Positions 1 through 12,220 of a DNA stretch of 64,000 bases are shown one piece after another (positions within the stretch are counted from its first letter, which is position 1; the number at the start of each line of letters is the position of its first letter). Both the position numbers and the translations under genes were made by a program. The notes under the pieces were generated by a model that worked only from the letters and a program-made list of their open reading frames with translations, was not told the origin of the DNA and did no database searches. The DNA is from Sambucus nigra (taxonomy: Eukaryota; Streptophyta; Magnoliopsida; Dipsacales; Adoxaceae). The DNA is taken from the NCBI GenBank assembly GCA_949130495.1, contig OX422221.1, positions 31,803,224-31,867,223 on the forward strand, given 5' to 3'.

Positions 1-914
1 TAGCTTCCCCCATAAACAAGCGTTATCATCTATATTGACAAAATACGACATTGTCAACCTCTAAATCGGCCGTCCAATAGAATTTTTTCTTTGAGTGTTA
101 TTAACTATTATTACGAGTCGATCTCCCACTTGGAGTCATTTCCTCCACTTGTATCTACGTCTTCCGATACAAAATTCGCTAACGGTTAAGATTCATATTC
201 ACAAATGGACCCCTGTCACACCCTCATGCGATGAGTTCAGGACAACATTCACTTCAAATCCTGAACAGTTGAGGAAGGAACATACGGTCAACACTGTACC
301 TAAGGTTCTCCTTTAGACATAGCGTTCCACTTCTAAATTAGCGTCGACTCCCATCATTATAACTTCGTTCTGACAACCAAGAAAAATTTTCTCTAAATTT
401 TCACTTTCAGTTAGCCACACTCCATCCTATATCTAAACCTTTGGATATTTTACCTCCTTTGGTAAACACACACAATTCCCGCATTTCTAGAATTTCCCAC
501 TGACAGTTCTCTACACGTTTTTGTAATACATTGGGTAAGTTTACCCTCGCACCTCATTCGACTATAACAACATTTGGAAACCATTGCAGCGCCTTAGTCG
601 CCTTTCTAGTCTTGGCTTCTGTGCCATAATGGTGGTGACCTCGACTACGGTCATCATCCTCGAATATATTTTATAATCTCAACTGACCCCTGCCTCTTGA
701 TGTCCTCTTAACGGTCCTCTTCTGACATCCGTCATCGCTCAGAACATGCACACATTCGAACGAAATTAGAATTCACTAATTTATATACGTCATAGCAGGA
801 GAACGAAATCTCATCAAAGAAATCGACAATCCTAAACATAGGGCTCTATATCAAACAAAGCAACGCTGAAAGCATAATAAGTCGCACAGATCCTAAAGGA
901 CACTAGAACCTGAT
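1..914 (-). pseudogene. start of internal region of minus-strand LTR retrotransposon (decayed)
   Basis: This stretch lies just downstream, on the minus strand, of a primer-binding site and LTR, so it should be the leader and start of gag of a gypsy-like element whose remainder lies left of the window. On the minus strand a short arginine-rich start (MTDVRRGPLRGHQEAG) is readable near 690-740, reminiscent of the basic N-terminus of gypsy gag, but stops follow in every frame. No zinc knuckle, protease or polymerase motif is visible. The assignment rests on position next to the primer site. The short plus-strand frame at 95-316 matches nothing I know. Confidence 0.4.
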
Positions 915-926
915 GCTCTGATACCA
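915..926 (-). other. primer-binding site (initiator tRNA-Met), minus strand
   Basis: The plus strand reads GCTCTGATACCA, the reverse complement of TGGTATCAGAGC, the usual plant retrotransposon primer site complementary to the 3' end of initiator tRNA-Met. It sits immediately left of an LTR beginning TGTGAAACCCC, which fixes the element's orientation as minus strand. Confidence 0.8.
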
Positions 927-928
927 CC

Positions 929-3566
929 TGTGAAACCCCGCCTAATTAAATACCGGGTGATCACTCCTTTATTAAATTAAAATCAAGGCGGGCACTTGGT
1001 TCATTCTTAGCATCACTGTTGCAAAAATAACTTTTCCAATTAAACACTCTAAATAATTAAGATAAGTGTCAAAACCATTTAAAACCTTATTTCCATTTTA
1101 TTGAATCCAATTATAAAACCTTTAACCATTTACATTGTTAAGAGTCACACATTGAATAAAAGAATAAAAATAAACATTCAATAGTTTAACCATCAATAAC
1201 AAATTCCAACAGTAGGACACTAAAGGAAAACATCCTGCCGGTAACAAATCCCGAAATAAAGATACTAAAATTTAAAAGAATTACAATCTCTGACAATACC
1301 AACTAAATAATGGAAAAGGGGCGACACAAGCCCCTGCTGGATAAAGCTGAAGTAGGAGTAGAGTCGACAATGAGGTCGTCTAAGCAATGGCCTGCAATTT
1401 CCACAAAAGCTACAACACGTTCCATCCAAAGAATCCTAAGCAAGACACCCATGTGGCTATACTCGTATAATATATATACAAACAACACCCCACATAAAAT
1501 CTATAGTGCTAGACTTCCATATAAAAGTATATATATACCAATCACTCATAAATTATATATATATACTAACGGCACCCCACATAAAAACTATGGTGCTGGC
1601 ATACTCTGCTATCAAGTCCCTATATCACACATATTTAAGGAAATGCTAGTTCGGAATCACTCTCGAACTGCATTAACATAAACAAATAGAAATGGAGGCA
1701 TAGCATAGTTCCAAGTCTCTAAGAGGTTAGTACATACCCACACGTCTCTTAGGACTGTCTGACCATCGATCAGATAGCCTGTACCAAGGATATCTATCTT
1801 CTAGGGTACGAGTCAATATCCCCCATAAAGTCACATCGAGATAAGACCGTCCCAGTGCGGAAACACCTGTGATAGCAAGTAGCCCGGGTATGATTTTTAC
1901 ACAAAAATAATATATGCACAATCACACCGTCATATATATAAATATGTATTCACATCCACATTATTAAATTAGGTATTCTCACGACCCATACTTATCATTA
2001 TCCCTTATTACACATTTTACTCAATTATCTCGTATAACGAACTCATTCCTTTTATTCTAGTAATTAAGTTATTCTAAACCCAGTTCTCGTCTCTCGAAGT
2101 ATTCTCTTTAACCAAGTACAATTTCAGTAGGCCCTCATTCGCCTTCTAATCCTACTTCTTAGACATTTAGATTATTCAATCAACGCACGTATGATTTCTA
2201 AAGTATGAGTATCTCCCCATTTACCCCTTTATTTCGCTTCCTAATAAGGTCCTACTTAACGGGGTTTATGTTGACCCTACTGGTCCTCTTTATGTTCTAT
2301 TATGTTCTAGCAACCCTAATCAAGGTTTACTATGCATAAAATCAGATTAAGCTAACACGAGCAAAAGTGAAAGTTTCCAGGAGGGGTCGATCGATCCATC
2401 CATCGATCGATCGATGCTCTGGGCTCGATCGATCGATCAAGCAGTTATGCAGATTCTGCAGAAAACCCAGTTACGGGATTCTCACCCCAAACTCCTCCAA
2501 ATCATCATGCTACAGTCCTAAACTCCCATCCAATTATACTATATGTGTTGTATACCCATATAAACAATGTCCTACGTAACACATGCGAATTTTCATCATA
2601 TATAACATGATAAAAGGGAAAAAATCTTTATAAGTCTCAAGAACCCTAATTTTTCCTTTCACTTAGTTTCTTCCATTCTTTTCCAGATTTTCTATCATGA
2701 ATACCATGGAAATTCGTGGTCCAGCCTCTACATGTGAAATGGATTTGCATAAATGTGATCTCTACCTCTACGACATGCAATTTTTGTCTTCAATTAACAT
2801 TTTTCTTCAAGAACACTAATTCTAATCAACCTAAGACTAATATAAAAGGATGCATTAACTTGATAAAAGCAAGATAGATACTTGACTGGAAATTTATTCT
2901 ATAATTTGTGGAAGAATTTGGTGTGGTTGCATTCCCCGTCGCGCGATCTACGCGTTGGTGGTGGTGGCGGTGCAATCGGAGGTGCTCTTGGCCAAGAATT
3001 CCTTTGAGAGCTTCTCCTCTTCCTCTCCAATGGCCGTCATTAGTTTTTGGTTGTGTTAACCCTAGAAGATAACACTTTACATATGATATAACCCTTGCAA
3101 ATTCGTGGGTTTAATTACACATAATTACTAAATGTCCAAAACGCCCTCCCGGGGTGGTAATTAAGCCTAAAAATGCCCCGAGACCCAAACTAAACCCCCG
3201 GGTACACTTTTCTGACTATTTCGACCCTTACGGACACTTTGGCGCACTCAAAACGACCATACGAGCAACTTAGAATTTATTCACTTTCATAAATCAACAT
3301 TTAGTCTCGACACGACACAGGAGCGTCCCGACTTAAATTTCCATAATTGCCATTTCATTCACACATGACAATGTTATAAGATAAAACTCATATATTACTA
3401 TACTTATCCAGTAACATTCAACAAATAACAAATTTCCAATAATTACTAACTCTCGTCACGCTAGTAAATATTAAAAACAACATTCCGGATTAAAATTAAA
3501 TTGATTTATCTCAATTAAATTTAATAAATCCCTAAATTTAAAAGCTAGAAAAATACGGGGTATTTC
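929..3566 (-). repeat. long LTR of minus-strand gypsy-like element
   Basis: The LTR begins right after the antisense primer site with TGTGAAACCCCG. A roughly inverted match (CGGGGTATTTC) at 3556-3566 marks the probable other end; this TGTnACACCCCG/CGGGGTGTTACA style of end is common in Tekay/Del chromovirus LTRs. No coding capacity is seen. The interior holds short TA tracts near 1530-1565, a GATC-rich patch near 2385-2440 and GC-rich CCCGGG-type blocks near 3145-3205. The partner LTR is outside the window, so the right boundary is inferred and could be wrong by hundreds of bases. Confidence 0.5.
2386..2441. repeat. GATC/ATCG simple-sequence patch
   Basis: Runs of GATCGATC and CATCGATCGATCGATG flank a short spacer, making a self-complementary simple repeat inside the LTR. 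It could fold into a hairpin. No function is indicated. Confidence 0.7.
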
Positions 3567-5301
3567 CTCTCAACCTATAACTTAAGTATAGATCTAGTTT
3601 TTCACTCAAATTTGAAGGGAACAAGTGAATTTTAAAATAGCGAGGCAATTCAAAAGCTCCAAACCTTGAAATACGCTATGATATATAGATAAGTAAAAAG
3701 GAACTCATATGCTTTAAAAGTGGAGGGAAAAGACCTATTTATAGGTTTTTTGAAATCATCTCTGCCATGCGCACGTGTAATTTTTTATTATGAGCAAGAT
3801 TTTAGGCACTAGTCAAACTACTTGCTTAAAATGTGCAGTCGTGGGAATGAGATAAAATATGCAGCACTGTGTGCACGAGTCAAATATTGAACCTTGCTAA
3901 CGGTTAAAGGCTATTTCGATAAAAACTTTAAAAGAAACAACTTTAGAAAATATTTGGTCATTCCCCAAGGTATACACAACACATCTCAATATTAAAAAAC
4001 ACTTGTTCAATCCGTAAACACATTTAGTCAAAATGTGTGTGTCTCCATAGCCAATGATGTTCAATCATAAAACTGTAAAAGGATACGTCTTGAAATTCGA
4101 GAACATAAGTCTTATCATGTAGAGATGCCTTATAAATATTCAAAGTCTGATTCTCGTAATGGCTAATGAATGAGCCTCATTCTCTACATAATGTCTTAAC
4201 ATGGTTCAATCTTTTTAGATTAAATGAAACACGACTCAAATGCGTTGACATGAAATTTATCCATTTAGTATAAAAATGCAAATGCTTATATTTTTAATCT
4301 CTCCCCTTGGCTATTATTTGGCAAAACACCCAAACAAAAAATTTCTTTAGTGCATACCATAATCCCAGTCCATATTATCCACATAATGAGAGTAATATGA
4401 TTTAATCAACATATAATCCAAAGTTCAATGGCAAATCAAAAGTTGAGTCAAGAATGCAGGAATAATTCACATTAACATGGCTAACCCTGAAATTCAAGAA
4501 TCAAGGATGCAAGATCATGTAGGTATTATCATACATAAAGAGTAACTCCCCTTGCTTTACGAATCCTTCAAAAAATCAATAAGAAATATATAGAAGGGAA
4601 AAATTAAGAAAGCATATGCAAAGGAAAAAATCCATCTAATATCAACAAATGAAATAAGTAAGTTCTCCCAAATGAAAATTCTTCTTTATAAAATAAATGT
4701 CTTCCCTGGATATAGAAACACGTAAATATCTTCAAAATGGAACAATCAAAGGAACTCCTCATTTCTTAGATGGCTCTCCCTCTTTTTGACTCCAAAATTC
4801 AAACATAAGTAAAAAGACATAGATAATGGGTATAGCAAAAAAAAAAATGAAATAATCACAATGAATAAGCAAAACTAGAAAAAAAAGAGCTACACAATCA
4901 TGTAAAACAGCCAATGCTATAAATAGGGGGTACTCAATGTAAGTTATCATGAATATGAGCAATATACAAGTGAAGTAGAATTTGAATGTCAATGTCAAGA
5001 ACTAAAAGATATGCTATTTCAATCAAGTATGCATGTGAACCAGGATAAATGATATAAAACTACCTATACGTAAAAAGATCACAAAATAAGGGATATAATA
5101 ATGGCGAAACATAAAGCATATGGATGCATAGAAAATCCATAAATCAATCCCAAATATCATCATCCACATAATTATTACTTCAAATCGGACAAGGATAATA
5201 AAGAAAAATACCCAAAATGAATATCCATGCAAATAACCATAGAAGAAGGTACTCAATTGTCTCGATAAATTGAAAAAAAAAAGAGATAACACATAAAATG
5301 T
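3567..5301. other. AT-rich stretch without recognisable gene
   Basis: No coding similarity is visible. The minus-strand frames at 4759-4998 and 5023-5292 translate to Phe/Ile/Tyr-rich sequence typical of AT-rich DNA and have no domain pattern. The right part follows the acidic C-terminus of the gene at 5302 on the minus strand and is probably its downstream flank. Confidence 0.6.
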
Positions 5302-6500
5302 CTAATTCCCCGCGGTCCTCTCATCAAAAGTCTCATCGTAATCCTCGTCATCATCATCATCGCTATAATCATCAATCATAGAAATATAAGCTAGAGTCAT
5401 ATCCAGAGCATGTTTGTGCAGTGGTGCAGATGAAGACCTTCAAAAATATTATACAAACCCAGAACATCTTAGATAACCCATAGTCAAAGCAATATCAGTA
5501 CTCGGTCTATCATTATCTCTATCAACCTGATCGATGCAGTCATTGAAGTGGTCATACATCTTGGCCATATGCGTAGTCAACTATTCAAATGACTCCCGCA
5601 TATAAGAAAACTATGTGTCATAGTACTCTCGGTATGAAACAGGAGAGTACGAGATTAGCCCTGGATCTAGGTCTAGTGCATGTAAAGAAGATCCCTGTGG
5701 ATAGATAGGTTGAATAGGTGGACAAAATGTGGTCTGACCACAGGAGTATAATGTGTTAATGCTTTAAATTGGATGTAAGATCGCAAAACCATCATCAAAA
5801 TAGAGTCTTAAAACACTTAAATGATAAAGTTATTACATGATCGTGCGACCATATGGTAAGGTATCCATAAATGTATTCGTAAAATCATGATGCATCACCT
5901 CTAGAGTGAACATGAGGTAATAAATAGAGTCATCGCGATCAATCGTATACATTAAACACCCTATCGTAAAAGGAAAGTCTGGGAATGCTGTTGAGGAATA
6001 AGATTATAAATAACCCCAAAGTGAAGTATGGAGTATTTCTTACTCATAGTAGTCTAAAGAAAATGGTCCCAACCTAACCCTTTTCTCTATGATCGATATA
6101 AATAGAACCCTTATCGTTGTCAATCGATCTCTCAATGAAAGGGGCATAATCAGGACGACAAAATCTCTCAACATCAAAATGAGATGCCAGAACATCCTCT
6201 CTCAACACAATATCATAACCTCGGACAAAAGAGATCAAAATTAGAGGGTTATATAGGTCATAATCATGTTCACACAGAACTTGCGAATTAGGGTAACATT
6301 AGCTGATGAATGTGGCATTAACACCAGTGTGCAATGAAGTCTATGAATTAAGGGTATAAAGAACTACCCTTATTCACTCATCTATAAAATCTTCAAATCA
6401 ATATCTCTCTATCATCACCACTTTAGATGTAAAAAGGGCATGTAACATAGAGACCTTTTAGGAATCCTAATCCTTGAGGCGTCATCGTCATGTATGGGAA
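5302..6500 (-). pseudogene. decayed plant 'putative transposon protein' gene
   Basis: Read on the minus strand, several frames in order give a recognisable but broken protein. Near 6290-6260 NVTLIRKFCVNM resembles the 'LVREFYANL' motif of the plant putative transposon protein domain (PF20167 type, from memory). After a frame change SFVRGYDIVLREDVLASHF (about 6230-6170) resembles its 'VRGxxxxFxxxxINxxLG' motif. Further on MRESFEWLTTHMAKMYDHFNDCIDQVDRD (about 5600-5520) looks like the helical region before the tail. The gene ends with an acidic tail (IDDYSDDDDDEDYDETFDE) and a stop at 5302-5304. Frameshifts and stops make it non-functional. These genes are transposon-associated in plants; no function is established for this copy. 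Confidence 0.45.
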
Positions 6501-7769
6501 TAGAATTGAGGAACTCGAGGCATATAAACGAGTAGACAATGTGCATGGAGGTTAAGGATATGATGCATAAAAATGGGAACTCTCACTTGAACCACTCGGG
6601 GGGGGGGGTCTCAAAAGGCACTTTCCTGCAGGTACATGTCTTTTCACGAAGCGTAATGGTAAAAATATGATAAAAAAACAACACACAACCCAAAATTGAA
6701 TGAATCCAAATAGTGATTGGAAAAAGACTAAGGCATAGACCAAAATTCCCAAAAATCAACCTCCAACCACAAATCAAACACTTAGATATACTCTAAAAGA
6801 TGTAAATGAAAAACAAAATAAAAAATAATGGCCTAAAAGAGTGAATATTGGATGAAATGAACCAAACACAAAAAATAGGGTTTGAATATGAGAAAGCGCC
6901 AAATTATCTCCAAATACCTCTAGAATCAATCAAAAAATGATAAAAATACGATATCGAGCTAAAATCGGGAAGGGTTTGAGCTATGGAGGTGTTCGATATG
7001 TGAAATGAACAACTCCTCCCTAGAAATCCTTTTCTATACCCGATGTCCTAGTGCACGGGGATAATACATCCATGTGTATGGTGCTAAAATATTATAGTGC
7101 ATAGGGGTTTGGGTAGTATACTCAGTTAGGAAATATTTTTAGAAAAAAGACTACGTAAAGAATTCCAAAAGAAAAAAAACTCTTCGTAAATGTTATAAAT
7201 GTACGCAAAATCATGTTAAACAATTCATATACGATTTTTTAAGCACAATTTTGAGATAAAATGCACAAATCAAAAAACTCACACATACATATATACAAAT
7301 GTAATATGTAATATGAAAAAGTATGATATTGACTAGGCATTACATAATAAACATGATTTGAGAAGCACATTTCCTTTGAATCTTGATTAATACGATAATT
7401 TGAGAACACATTCAACATAAACATCAAACAATTTCAACAACAAAGTTCAAAATTCCTATCAAATAAAATCAATCAATTTTGTATTTCAAATATGGTATGG
7501 TTTGTGAGAAAATAAGATTTACAAAATCAAACGAATGCACACAACCAAGTCATTAAAAGTACAAATAATGCTAAAGTTTATCATTAAATTAATATCCTTT
7601 TGAGATCTCATTAAAGAGCTATTTTCAACCATAAATCTCCATCAAGCACATCTTGTACGAAGTTTTTTAATGCTAAACTAAAATAGCAAATTCATTTGAA
7701 TTGAATCCATATGCCTATTTTTAAATATGGATTAAGAACTTGGCTTGTGAAAATGATTTGAAAGGTTAT
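6501..7769. other. stretch without recognisable gene
   Basis: AT-rich sequence with a short G run at 6599-6608. Frames at 6552-6777 are low-complexity and overlap one another. The 5' LTR of the Tat element that follows would be expected here, but I could not recognise its boundaries. Confidence 0.5.
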
Positions 7770-7779
7770 CACATAGATC

Positions 7780-8510
7780 CATCAAGAACTTCAAAGCCAT
7801 GACAAAGTTTTTCATGGCTCATTTCATAACCAATAGCTCTCGTCCTAAGTGGATGGATGCACTGCTTACGATGAAAAAAATCCACAGAAGAACCTATATG
7901 ATTACGCTAAGAGATACTCGAAAGTTTTCAATAATATCAAGGACTAATCGGAGCCAGTAGCAGTAACATCCTTTAAAATTCTCTTGCCGACCACCTCTTT
8001 GCTGCACGATTCCCTCACCAAGAAGGAAGCCAATACCATTGACCATCTCATGGACTGTATTGAGAAATATGCCAAGGTAAAAGACGTGGTTCACTCTAAT
8101 ACATGGGACAATGGTCAAGAAAAGGTGAACAAAGGAAAGTAGAAGAGCGATACCCAGAACATGGGAAACAAGAATGGGAAAAATAATTGCTCAAAGAATG
8201 GAAACAAGGTTGACCCCTCTAAAGCATTCCAGGTTGTTAACACGGTCTTTGAGGAACCCATTTACAAGATCTTTAGTAAAATCAAAGATGATTCCTTCAT
8301 CAAATGGCCAAAAAAGATAGGTGGTGACCCGACTAAGTGGAATAGTGCATTGAGATGCACATTGTACAAGGAGGGCGGTCATCAAACCGATAGTTGCAAG
8401 TCTCAAAAGTCGCACTTAGAGGAGTTAGCGAAGGAGGGGAACCTTGATGAGTACATCGAGAAGGAAATTGATAAAGTCGCTGCTAATAGAGACTAGAGGC
8501 CAGAAAAATG
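7780..8510 (+). pseudogene. Tat-type gag fragment
   Basis: Translation in shifting frames gives MTKFFMAHFITNS, then MDALLTMKK, DYAKRYSKVFNNIKD, SFKILLPTTSLLHDSLTKKEANTIDHLMD and IEKYAKVKD. This matches the retrotransposon gag pattern of Tat elements ('...DSLLTMKQ...LRDYxxRYxxxxNxI...FKxGLP...SLxKKxxxxMxDLMxRIxxY'). A longer open frame at 8161-8496 covers the basic C-terminal part (GNKNGKNNCSKNGNK), including CTLYKEGGHQTDSC, a possible relict zinc knuckle with its second cysteine lost. It supplied the capsid-like protein of the element before decay. Confidence 0.65.
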
Positions 8511-8699
8511 TCCCTGACGATAATACAGGACTTACATTTCCAGTAATCCATGGGGCATCTAACCTTAAGCAGATACAAGGCAACGCCATTCGAATGGAAC
8601 TCAAGAAGGTGACTGCCATAATATAAGTTTTTCAAATCAACACTGCCAAGTCCTATGCAGGAAGGCATTGTAAACTAGAAGATGTCCACTGCATTAAGC

Positions 8700-9140
8700 A
8701 TATCATGTTCACTGAAGAAATTTTGGTTGGGGTGATAAATGCACATCATGATGAGTTAGTGATCACACTCGATATTGTCAATTAGGACATTGATAAGATA
8801 CTTTTGGACCAAAGAAGTTCATTCAAAGTGATATACTTGGAACTATTCCATAAACTGAAGTTGAATATTATCAACCTCAAAGAGGCTACTATTCTGTTGG
8901 TCATATTTTTAGGGAGGATGACCATGCCTCTGGGCAAGATAATCCTTCCGATCAGTGTAGGAAACATCTTAAAGCTAATTGCGTTTCCTGCGGTGGACAT
9001 TGAGTCCCAATATCATGTGAATCTGGGCAAAGTATGGATGAACACCATGAAGGCCGTACCATCTATTTACTATGAGAAGATGAAGTGGATTACCAATCGA
9101 GGTATGGTGAAATCCATGGCAGCTAGGCCACAACCATGAA
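8700..9140 (+). pseudogene. Tat-type retropepsin fragment
   Basis: The frame at 8804-9139 reads LDQRSSFKVIYLELFHKLKL, then MTMPLGKIILPISVG, then IESQYHVNLGKVWMNTMKAVPSIYYEKMKW. This follows the Tat protease pattern (DQGSSxDIxYxxxFxKLxL, PLGxIxLPVxxG, SPYNAILGRPWLxxMKAVPSTYHxxxKFP). The catalytic triplet that should read D-Q-G-S-S has become D-Q-R-S-S, so the enzyme would be inactive. It lies between gag and RT as expected. Confidence 0.7.
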
Positions 9141-9419
9141 GTGCTATATTGCAGCAATTTGCGTGAAGAAAGTAAAGAAGGAGGTAAATGAGTCTTAGGA
9201 GGAAGCTCTGGAAGGCGATGTACCCTCCAAATAGTAACAGCAGTACGATCGACTAGGGTTAGTGGAAAGCAGGGTCTACCCAACTGATACCGTCGTGGAA
9301 AACTAAAAAGAAGTGAGAACCGGCGATAACTTTCCTGAAAGGAAATTTATAATCAGAACCACTCTCATTGATCAAGAAAAGAAGATTTAGTATCATTTCT
9401 TAACGGTAATCTGTACGTT

Positions 9420-10340
9420 TTTTCTTAGGAGCCATATGAACTTCTAGGGATCAATCGTAGTGTAGCGTGCCATCGCTAGCATTTCGATGCAACTTTTAAG
9501 TTGATCGCTCAAAAGGCTCGTTGAATAACCCCTGAGAAGGCTAAGGTAGTGGAAAAAGATGTAAAGAATCTTTAGAATATAGGATCCATTAAGGGGGGTC
9601 AGTTACCTAAGCTGTTATCCAACCCAGTAGTGGTGCTTAAGAGTAATGGCAACTGGAGGGTTTATATAAATTTCAACGAACTCAATAGGGCATGTCCCAA
9701 AGACAATTCCCTTCTCCTAAAGATAGATCAGTTGGTCGATGCAATAGCGACACACAAAAGGATGCGTTTCCTAGAAGCCTATTATATCTACCATCGTATT
9801 TACATATTCAGACCGACAAAGATAAATCCACTTTTATAACCCTAATTAGGCTATATCGTTATAAGTTTTTGCCCTTTTTTCTAAAAAAACGTAAGACAAA
9901 ATTAACAAAGGTTGGTCACCATGATGTTTGGTAAATAGATTGGAGAAACGAAGGAGGTATACATCAACGACGTGCTAGTAAAAAGTAAGAACGAAGGTGA
10001 CCACCTTATAGTCCTAACAATAACCTTCCAAATTGTAAGGAAAAATCAGATGAAGTTTAATGCGATTAAGTGTTCATTTGGTGTCCAGTCATGAATGTTC
10101 TTAGGTTATTGGGTCAGTAAAAGGGGAATTGAGTCCAACCTAAATCAGATCGACGCTACCACTAGAGTCCAACCTCCTCGAACGTTAAGAGATGTTCAAA
10201 AGCTTACTGGAATGCTTGCGAAACTCAATCATTCAATCTCTAAGTCTTCGAAATAATGCCGACCGTTCTTTCAAATTCTCAAAAAGGCAAGGGCATGATA
10301 TGGGATGATAATTGTTTGTAAACTCTGGAAGAAATCAAGT
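9420..10340 (+). pseudogene. Tat-type reverse transcriptase, catalytic site mutated
   Basis: The frame at 9630-9839 reads VVLKSNGNWRVYINFNELNRACPKD, then KIDQLVDAIATH, the fingers/palm signature of Tat RT (WRVCVDFTDLNKACPKD, RIDQLVDATAGH). Later pieces include TDKDKSTFIT, EVYINDVLVKS (about 9954-9986), FGVQS*MFLGYWVSKRGIESN and LRDVQKLTGMLAKLNH, all in RT order. The catalytic YxDD box reads Y-I-N-D at 9960-9971, losing the first aspartate. Internal stops and frameshifts are frequent. Confidence 0.8.
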
Positions 10341-10600
10341 CCTACCTCAACAACCCACTCTTAGTGATGATTACAAATAAGGGCGACCCATTGTATCTTT
10401 ACTTGGTAGTGTCAGACCATGCCGTATGCTCAGCCTTTGTTTTTGAGAAGGAGGGATGGAAAAACATAATTTACTACGCTTGTAAAACACTTTTGTATGG
10501 TAAAAAATGGGACTTACCTATGGAAAAGCTCGCCTATGTGCTAGTTGTCACCTCAAGGAAGTTAAAGCGTTACTTTTAAGAGTATTAAATAATCGTAATC
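10341..10600 (+). pseudogene. Ty3/gypsy RNase H domain fragment
   Basis: The open frame at 10364-10579 reads GDPLYLYLVVSDHAVCSAFVFEKEGWKNIIYYACKTLLYGKKWDLPMEKLAYVLVVTSRKLKRYF. This matches the RNase H that follows RT in Tat elements (GEPLYLYLAVSEHAVSAVLVRE...VYYVSKALLxAExRYPxLEKLALALVxASRKLRPYF). It is one of the best conserved pieces of the element, but its neighbours are broken. Confidence 0.8.
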
Positions 10601-10799
10601 ACCTCCTACCCCCCTTAATGTTTTCCTATGGAAAGTTTATCTAGCTAGAAGACTCTCTAAGTGGTTAGTAGATCTTGGGAGATTCGATATCCATTTCCAA
10701 CCATAACCGATGATTAAGGGGAAAAGTATTAGCGGAATTTATCGCTTAATTTATAGGCAAACAACCAATTGCCCCACTAAAAATGTATCAATCGATAAA

Positions 10800-11260
10800 T
10801 GAGGAAGCAGAGTATGAGTACCGGACCCTATACGTTAATGGAGCCTCCAACTCTAAGGGGGAAAGAGTAGCCTTTGTGTTGCCACTACAGAGAACATCGT
10901 GATCGAGTAGGGAATAAAATTGGGATTTTAAGCCTCCAATAAAGAAGCTGAGTACGAAGCACTGATTCCTAGACTATGCAAAGCCGAATTACTAGGGGAA
11001 ATGCGGCATCATGTATTCAGCGACTCAAAACTGGTCTGCATGAAAGTAAAAAAAAAAATTTAACACCAAATATGATAAGATGGTAGCTTACCTCAACGTC
11101 GTAAGAGGACTTATGGATGGATTTGAGCAAGTTGATATTCAATAGTTCCCTCGAGGACAGAACAGTCACGTTGACACGTCAAAAAAATTAATCTCGATAA
11201 TTGATGACCTAAGGATAACTATTCAGATATATCTCCTCATGCAACCTAGTATCAAATAAG
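10800..11260 (+). pseudogene. second (archaeal-type) RNase H, Tat clade marker
   Basis: Shifting frames give YRTLYVNGASNSKG (10820-10860), GFxASNKEAEYEALIP (10925-10970), KYDKMVAYLNVVRGLMDGFEQVDIQ and FPRGQNSHVDT (11070-11185). This follows the extra RNase H of Tat elements (WTLYVDGSSNxxG, GFKASNNEAEYEALIAGL, MxxYLxxVxxLxxxFExxxxxxIPRxxNxHADALA). The first catalytic aspartate is replaced by N in YVNG. This domain between pol RNase H and integrase is what assigns the element to the Tat clade. Confidence 0.7.
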
Positions 11261-12220
11261 CATTCGTATCTTGATAAGTCCTCCCCATAGATAAGGCACC
11301 GAGTTGTATGGATCCCATCATCGATTATGTACAGAGTTACATCTTCTACACGATAAGAGTTTGGCACATCAAATTAGGGTTATGGATCCTCGCTTCTACC
11401 TCAACCCTAAAAGGAATATTTATAATAAATAATTTACAGGGACCTGCCTCTAGTGAGTTCACCCACAAGACGCCAGAAATGTACTTAGTACACTTCATGA
11501 GGGCATTTATGGGAGTAACATAGGTGGAAGATCATTAGCCTTTAGCGCGATCAAGGAAGGATATTGGTGGCCTCATATGCAGAAGGACGCATGTGCCTAT
11601 ATTTCCAAATGAGAGAAATGTAGAAAATACTCTCCTATAGTTCACCAACTTACAAACAACTTGAAACCGCAACCATCCCATGGCCTTTTGACCAACAGGG
11701 AATAGTTATTTAGGGACCACTGGCATCTTAGAATCGTAAGTATCTACTAGTCATCAAGGATTACTTTACCAAATGGGTAGAGGCAGAAAGACTGACGAAC
11801 ATTTGAGACTCTGATATGACAAGGTTCATTTAGAAGAACATTATAACATGATTTTGGATACCCAAGACTATCATCATCGATCACATCACATAATTTGAAA
11901 GCGATTTCTTTCAAGCTTTTTGTGATGAGCACAACATCAAGCACCACTTCAGCTATGTGGCATATCCCCAAAGCAATGGGAAAAAAGAGGCTTCCGATAA
12001 AACTATGCTCGATGGACTAAGAAAGGGGTTGAAAAGAGCCATGGGTGCTTGGGTAGACGCGTTCCCTCATGTTCTATGGGGTTGTTCTACCACTCTTAGG
12101 AGACTAAATGGGGAAACACCATTTGCGCTCACTTATTGAATAAAAGTTATTATCCCACTAGAAGCAGGTCTCCCTACCGAGAACTACCTTGGTCGACTAA
12201 GGCCTCAACGATGATGCACT

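Noticed and set aside
4759..5292. Two hydrophobic minus-strand frames resembling membrane proteins
   Set aside because: Phe/Ile/Tyr-rich translations arise from AT-rich DNA; no start context, motif or conservation is visible.
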